Shown one piece after another: positions 5,188 to 8,475 of a stretch of 8,475 nt of DNA. Position numbers and translations under genes: made by a program. Positions within the stretch are counted from its first letter, which is position 1. The number at the start of each line of letters is the position of its first letter. Source of the stretch: Streptosporangiaceae bacterium (lineage in GTDB: Bacteria; Actinomycetota; Actinomycetes; Streptosporangiales; Streptosporangiaceae); contig JASHSZ010000103.1 of the NCBI GenBank assembly GCA_030040815.1, forward strand, positions 1-8,475, read 5' to 3'. Under the pieces are notes generated by a model. It did not search any database. It had not been told where the DNA came from and saw nothing but the letters and a program-made list of their open reading frames with translations.

Positions 5188-7422
5188 ATGCTTGAGGCAC
5201 TGGTCATTGCCGGAATGGTCGCCGCACCGCTCGGCTCCGCCGCCCTCTTCCTGCCAGCCGGGCATCATCAGCGGGCGGGCATCTGGGCTGCGATATGGCG
5301 GGTCATCCGCGCTCTCATCGGGACCGCGGTCTTCGCCGCCGCGGCCGCCGGCGTCTTGTACCTGCTGAAAGCGACGGAAGCCAACCTCATTATCGGCGCA
5401 GCGGGTGTCGTACTGGCCGGCCTGGTCTGGCTGCCGGTCACCAGGAACTGGTCACCGCGGGCGCACCTGTGCTGGGCGTCGTCCACCTACCTCTTCGTGG
5501 TCTACCTCGTGTATGCGCTCGAGTGGACCTTCGCCAGCCACCTGGGTGTGGCGAGCACAGTCGGCGGCGTGCTGCTGTGGTGCCTTGAGGTGGTCGCCGC
5601 GCTGATGTGTTGCGCTTACTTGTGGGAACTGTGCGACGCGCTCGGCACCGCCCACTGGCACCGCAGGCGCTCCCTTCGTGACCCGCGTCGGCGCGTTGCT
5701 ACCGAGATACTGCGGGCGGTGGTCCCGCGGCCGGATAACGCGCCGCCTCTCGTCAGCGTGCACGTCCCGGCGCACAACGAGCCGCCGGGCATGGTCATCG
5801 AGACGCTACGTGCCCTGCGGCGCCTCGACTACCCCCGTGTGCAGATCGTTGTCATCGACGACAACACGGACGATGAGTGGCTGTGGCGCCCGGTCGAGTC
5901 CTGGTGCCAGCGGCACGGTGTCACGTTCAAGCACCTGGAGAACTGGCCGGGCTACAAGTCGGGCGCGCTCAACTACGCGCTCCAGCACCTGACCGACCCG
6001 GACGCCGAGATCATCGGCGTCGTCGACTCCGACTACCAGGTCGAGCCGCAATGGCTGCGCCGCTGCGTGCCGCTCTTCAAGGACCCGTGGATCGGCTTCG
6101 TCCAGGCACCGCAGGACTACCGCGACTGGCAGCACGCCCGCTACTACCGGCGGCTGTATTACTCCTATAAGTACTTCTTCGCCGTTTCCCAGCCCTCAAG
6201 AAACGAACGCGATGGCGCGATCTTCGCGGGCACCATGGGCCTGATCAGGAGGGTCGCCCTCGATGAGCTGGGCGGCTGGGATGAATGGTGCATCACCGAA
6301 GACGCGGAGGTATCACTCAGACTCCTCCGCGCAGGCTGGTCCGGCATGCACGTCGACGAGTCCGGCGGCCACGGGATCATGCCGCTGACCTTCGAGGCGC
6401 TCAAGGGCCAGCGATACCGCTGGTGCTTCGGCGGCATCCAGCTGCTGCGCATGCACTGGAAGTCCCTGCTCCCCGGCCCAGCGACCAGGAAGAACCACCT
6501 ATCGGCCGGCCAGCGCTGGTCATACCTGTCCGGCGCGCTCCAGTGGTACGGCGACCTGCTCGGACTGTTGTTCTTCATCTTCCTGCTGGCCGGCGCGGCG
6601 AACGTGGCCACCGGCGGGGGACAGCTGTTCCGCAAGCTGACGGTCTTCCTCGTCGCTGCTGTTCCCGTGCTCATCCTGCTGGGCCTGGTCCGCGCGATCG
6701 CGCTGCTGCGCCGTAGCACTCGTGCGTCATGGCGCGACGCCCTCGGCGCGTTCTTCATCTGGCAGTCCACCTCGCTGGTGGTCGCGCGTGCCTCGGTCCT
6801 CGCCCTGTTCGCGAGGAAGGCCGCCTTCCTGCGCACCCCGAAGACCAGCGAGCGGACCAGCTGGTGGAACGCCCTGCGCGCTAACTGGCTGGAAACCATC
6901 CTCGCCCTCTGCGGCGTGGCTGGGATCGCCGGCGCGCTCACCAAGACCAGCACATTGAGCGGTCCATTGCTGGCCGGCCTGCTGTTCGTGCCCACTCTTG
7001 GCATGGCCGCCGCACCGTTCAACAGCTGGGCAGCCCGCCATGCCGCGCTCCCGGCCTGGCTGCGCGAGCGTCGCAGCACCGAATACCGGCGCGAGCGCCA
7101 TGCTTTCGCTGCTGGCGTATCGGCCGGCGGTGCCATCGCCGTCTGCGCCGTGGCTGCGCTAGCGATCGCCCTGATGATCACTGGCCGTCACATCGCCGGC
7201 CCCAGCCTCGTCCGGCCAGTCCAGCCCCCGGCAGCCACAGCACCCGCCCGGACACCCCCCGCCCCGACTCCGACCCCTACGCCGACGCCGACGCCGACTC
7301 CGACTGCCACCCCAACGCCCACGCCAACCCCGACAGCCACGCCAACCGCGACGCCAACGGCAACCCCGACTGCCACGATGAGCCCGACAGTCTCGCCGCC
7401 GTCCCCCAGTACGTCGCCGTGA
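5188..7422 (+). CDS. Cellulose-synthase-like GT2 polysaccharide synthase with Pro-Thr tail
   Basis: A 744-residue membrane processive glycosyltransferase. Five hydrophobic segments (about 1-24, 41-62, 65-84, 95-113, 119-147) precede the cytoplasmic GT-A domain (about 188-430). Its signature residues are all present: D224-D225 in VVIDDNTDDE, D280-S-D282 (DxD, metal and sugar nucleotide), TED (370-372, catalytic base) and QRYRW (408-412, acceptor/product site). The C-terminal part has further TM segments (about 460-665). There is no PilZ domain, so c-di-GMP control of the BcsA type is not indicated. The family polymerises beta-linked glucan, mannan or related sugars and extrudes the chain. The GH26 gene next to it hints at a mannose-containing or mixed-linkage product, but that is inference. 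Oddly, a tail of 73 residues follows the last TM (672-744) and is almost entirely Pro, Thr, Ala and Ser. ATG 5188 has a modest GAGAGA upstream. Confidence 0.88.
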   Translation: MLEALVIAGMVAAPLGSAALFLPAGHHQRAGIWAAIWRVIRALIGTAVFAAAAAGVLYLLKATEANLIIGAAGVVLAGLVWLPVTRNWSPRAHLCWASSTYLFVVYLVYALEWTFASHLGVASTVGGVLLWCLEVVAALMCCAYLWELCDALGTAHWHRRRSLRDPRRRVATEILRAVVPRPDNAPPLVSVHVPAHNEPPGMVIETLRALRRLDYPRVQIVVIDDNTDDEWLWRPVESWCQRHGVTFKHLENWPGYKSGALNYALQHLTDPDAEIIGVVDSDYQVEPQWLRRCVPLFKDPWIGFVQAPQDYRDWQHARYYRRLYYSYKYFFAVSQPSRNERDGAIFAGTMGLIRRVALDELGGWDEWCITEDAEVSLRLLRAGWSGMHVDESGGHGIMPLTFEALKGQRYRWCFGGIQLLRMHWKSLLPGPATRKNHLSAGQRWSYLSGALQWYGDLLGLLFFIFLLAGAANVATGGGQLFRKLTVFLVAAVPVLILLGLVRAIALLRRSTRASWRDALGAFFIWQSTSLVVARASVLALFARKAAFLRTPKTSERTSWWNALRANWLETILALCGVAGIAGALTKTSTLSGPLLAGLLFVPTLGMAAAPFNSWAARHAALPAWLRERRSTEYRRERHAFAAGVSAGGAIAVCAVAALAIALMITGRHIAGPSLVRPVQPPAATAPARTPPAPTPTPTPTPTPTPTATPTPTPTPTATPTATPTATPTATMSPTVSPPSPSTSP
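7264..7377 (+). repeat. Degenerate hexanucleotide repeat encoding (Pro-Thr)n
   Basis: About 19 near-copies of a 6-base unit of the form CCN-ACN encode alternating Pro-Thr with some Ala-Thr in the tail of the GT2. The unit equals two codons, so slippage by whole units keeps the frame and changes only tail length. Third positions vary (g, t, c, a), so the repeat has drifted and is probably held by selection on the protein rather than recent expansion. Confidence 0.9.
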
Positions 7423-7930
7423 ACCCTCATACCTCGCGCGCGGCGCACCTCGGCGCAGTCGGCGCAGGAATAGCCGCCGCAGCTTGTCAGCACACCAGAC
7501 GATGACCGATACGGAGCAACGGTGCGGAGCTGCGCAGGGCACAGCGCCGCAGCGACGACTGCTCTCACCCAACCGAGCCTTGCGGCACGTCACATCTGCC
7601 TGGGCGGGTCTATCTCCGGCGGTCTCGTTCAGGGCTTGTCGGCGGCTGGAGGGGTGCGAGCCTGGCCTTTGAGAACAGCGCCGTATCGTAATTTCCGACG
7701 AGGCGGTGCAGGCTGTGTCCCACCTCAGCTCACGGGGCGAGGCCGCCGAGCGGCGAGTCGCCTCCGGACGATGGGACGGCCGACGTTGGTTGTGCGACTC
7801 GGTGGTGATCTCCAGGCTGAACGCTGACGTTGCGCCGCTCACCATGTCAAAAGTCCTCACCGGCCGGGCAGAAGAGCTCGAAGACAAATTCGGTACGCGT
7901 CGCTCGGCGACTCTGTGCGCCGCCCAGATA

Positions 7931-7950
7931 TCGAGGACCAAGGTCCGTGT
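7931..7950. promoter_or_regulatory. DosR-box-like symmetric element
   Basis: The sequence contains GGACC-AA-GGTCC (7935-7946). Laid on the mycobacterial DosR consensus TTSGGGACTWWAGTCCCSAA, both half-site cores, GGAC and GTCC, fall in register with the correct 4-base spacer. That gives 10 of 14 matches across the core. It lies about 80 bases upstream of an Rv1733c-like gene, whose mycobacterial homologue is DosR-regulated, and a DevR-like regulator is encoded in the same window. The flanks do not match well, so DevR binding is a hypothesis. Confidence 0.42.
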
Positions 7951-7987
7951 GCCCATGGACTGGCAGCCCTGCCTCCGGTCACTCGGT

Positions 7988-8019
7988 TCCGGTCACGCTG
8001 CTAGCAGGGACTTACCGGA
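7988..8019 (+). promoter_or_regulatory. Nested inverted repeat covering the Shine-Dalgarno
   Basis: TCCGGT (7988-7993) pairs with ACCGGA (8014-8019), and between them lies a perfect 10-bp palindrome, CTGCTAGCAG (7998-8007). The right arm includes the first three bases of the GGAGG Shine-Dalgarno (8017-8021) of the next gene. If the outer stem forms in mRNA it would partly mask ribosome binding. The inner palindrome could instead be a DNA-binding site. Confidence 0.4.
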
Positions 8020-8026
8020 GGACGCG

Positions 8027-8475
8027 ATGCGACCGGGCGACGCGAGGCGCGCGAAGCTCATGCGTCAGTTTGCGCTCGACCGCAACGAGCTACGTCGCAC
8101 ATCGGACCGGATCGAGGCGTGGTGCGCGCTCGCGCTGATCATCGCGTTCGTCCCGCTTGCCGTGCTGGCGGCCGCGTGCGCGGTCCACTGGGTACACAAC
8201 GCTGCGAAGGACCGTGACAAGTCGCTCAAGCAGGTAACGGCTGTGCTGGTGCACGCGGTGCCGGCTGGAAACCCGGTCGTGACTGGCTCAGGCATGATCC
8301 CTGCACCAGCAAGGTGGACCGTGGCCGGGTCCGCTCACGTCGGCGAAGTGCCAGCAATTCCTGGCTCGCCAGCCGGGACAGCCATCCGGATCTGGGTTGA
8401 CGCCGCGGGGAGTATCCAGCAGGCCCCGCCGACGCCGGGGCAGGTCACGGCTGAAGTTGTGGTAGCGCTGGTGCT
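8027..8475 (+). CDS. Rv1733c-like membrane protein, N-terminal part
   Basis: 149 codons are visible before the window ends. The layout fits the Rv1733c family: a short basic N-terminus ending in RRTSDRIEAWCAL, TM1 (about 32-53), then an extracytoplasmic domain with PARWTVAGSAHVGEV (about 94-108) and IRIWVDAAGSI (about 120-130). Rv1733c, as I recall it, has RGTDRLEA before TM1, then PARWVVNG-ERSGEV and VGIWVDSAGQL at matching places, followed by a second TM and a total near 210 residues, so about 60 residues including TM2 are missing here. Rv1733c is a strongly induced DosR-regulon antigen of unknown biochemical function. ATG 8027 is preceded by GGAGG at 8017-8021, a good Shine-Dalgarno. The frame is open for a further 350 bases upstream, but the family's usual N-terminus supports this start. 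Confidence 0.8.
   Translation, partial: MRPGDARRAKLMRQFALDRNELRRTSDRIEAWCALALIIAFVPLAVLAAACAVHWVHNAAKDRDKSLKQVTAVLVHAVPAGNPVVTGSGMIPAPARWTVAGSAHVGEVPAIPGSPAGTAIRIWVDAAGSIQQAPPTPGQVTAEVVVALV

Larger units (their letters stand above)
7423..8026. other. 604-base intergenic region, no confident gene
   Basis: No frame here shows a recognisable protein. CGGCGCA occurs three times close together (7441, 7451, 7460) just after the synthase stop. From the TGA at 7670-7672 onward, the frame of the downstream membrane-protein gene stays open without a stop, with fairly GC-rich third positions; its best stretch (about 7700-7900) reads SHLSSRGEAAERRVASG and LTGRAEELEDKFGTRRSA, which I do not recognise. 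It is either a chance open frame, a decayed gene or an N-terminal extension. The last 100 bases hold the operator-like element and hairpin listed separately. Confidence 0.5.

Noticed and set aside
6165..7181. 338-codon open frame on the - strand
   Set aside because: It is antisense to the synthase, rich in Arg, Ser and Pro, with no recognisable motif.
7264..7377. Tandem repeat as a CRISPR-like or satellite array
   Set aside because: The 6-base period lies in frame inside the synthase gene and encodes Pro-Thr; there are no spacers.
7159..7956. 265-codon open frame on the - strand
   Set aside because: Much of it is the reverse of the Pro-Thr repeat (Arg/Gly-rich), and the rest shows no family resemblance or ribosome-binding site.
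8007..8016. GGGACTT as a DosR half-site beside the Rv1733c-like start
   Set aside because: It has no matching second half and overlaps the hairpin and Shine-Dalgarno; one half-site of this length is expected by chance.

Overview
This is a high-GC window with strongly GC-biased third codon positions. Its gene families (a DevR/DosR-type response regulator, an Rv1733c-like membrane protein, an actinobacterial lipoprotein, a YkuD transpeptidase) point to an actinobacterium. The species cannot be named from the sequence. No rRNA, tRNA, CRISPR array, insertion sequence or phage gene was seen.

Layout. (1) 1-176, + strand: the C-terminal end of an L,D-transpeptidase, cut by the window edge. (2) 217-1689, - strand: a CBS-CBS-BON protein downstream of a NarL/LuxR response regulator that closely resembles mycobacterial DevR (DosR). 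No sensor kinase lies beside it. (3) 1745-2446, - strand: a decayed stretch with a recognisable C-terminal scrap of an Orn/Lys/Arg decarboxylase, broken by a TAG and a frameshift. It is followed upstream by a small zinc-ribbon-like gene resembling the DUF7455 family. (4) 2447-2608: a divergent intergenic region with repeated GGAC-type elements. (5) 2609-7422, + strand: a tightly packed three-gene operon of a 14-TM DHA2 exporter, a lipoprotein GH26 glycoside hydrolase and a cellulose-synthase-like GT2 with a Pro-Thr repeat tail. (6) 7423-8026: a long intergenic region with a symmetric DosR-box-like element and an inverted repeat over the next gene's Shine-Dalgarno. (7) 8027-8475, + strand: the start of an Rv1733c-like two-TM protein, running off the window.

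How the parts fit. Two themes are interleaved. One is a dormancy/hypoxia-type set: devR, the CBS protein and the Rv1733c homologue (Rv1733c is a classic DosR-regulon member in Mycobacterium tuberculosis), with a plausible DevR operator before the last. The other is a cell-envelope or exopolysaccharide module: a membrane polysaccharide synthase, an exported hydrolase with mannanase-type catalytic residues that could trim its product, and an exporter of unknown cargo. The coding calls rest on clear motifs. The regulatory links between the two sets are inference.
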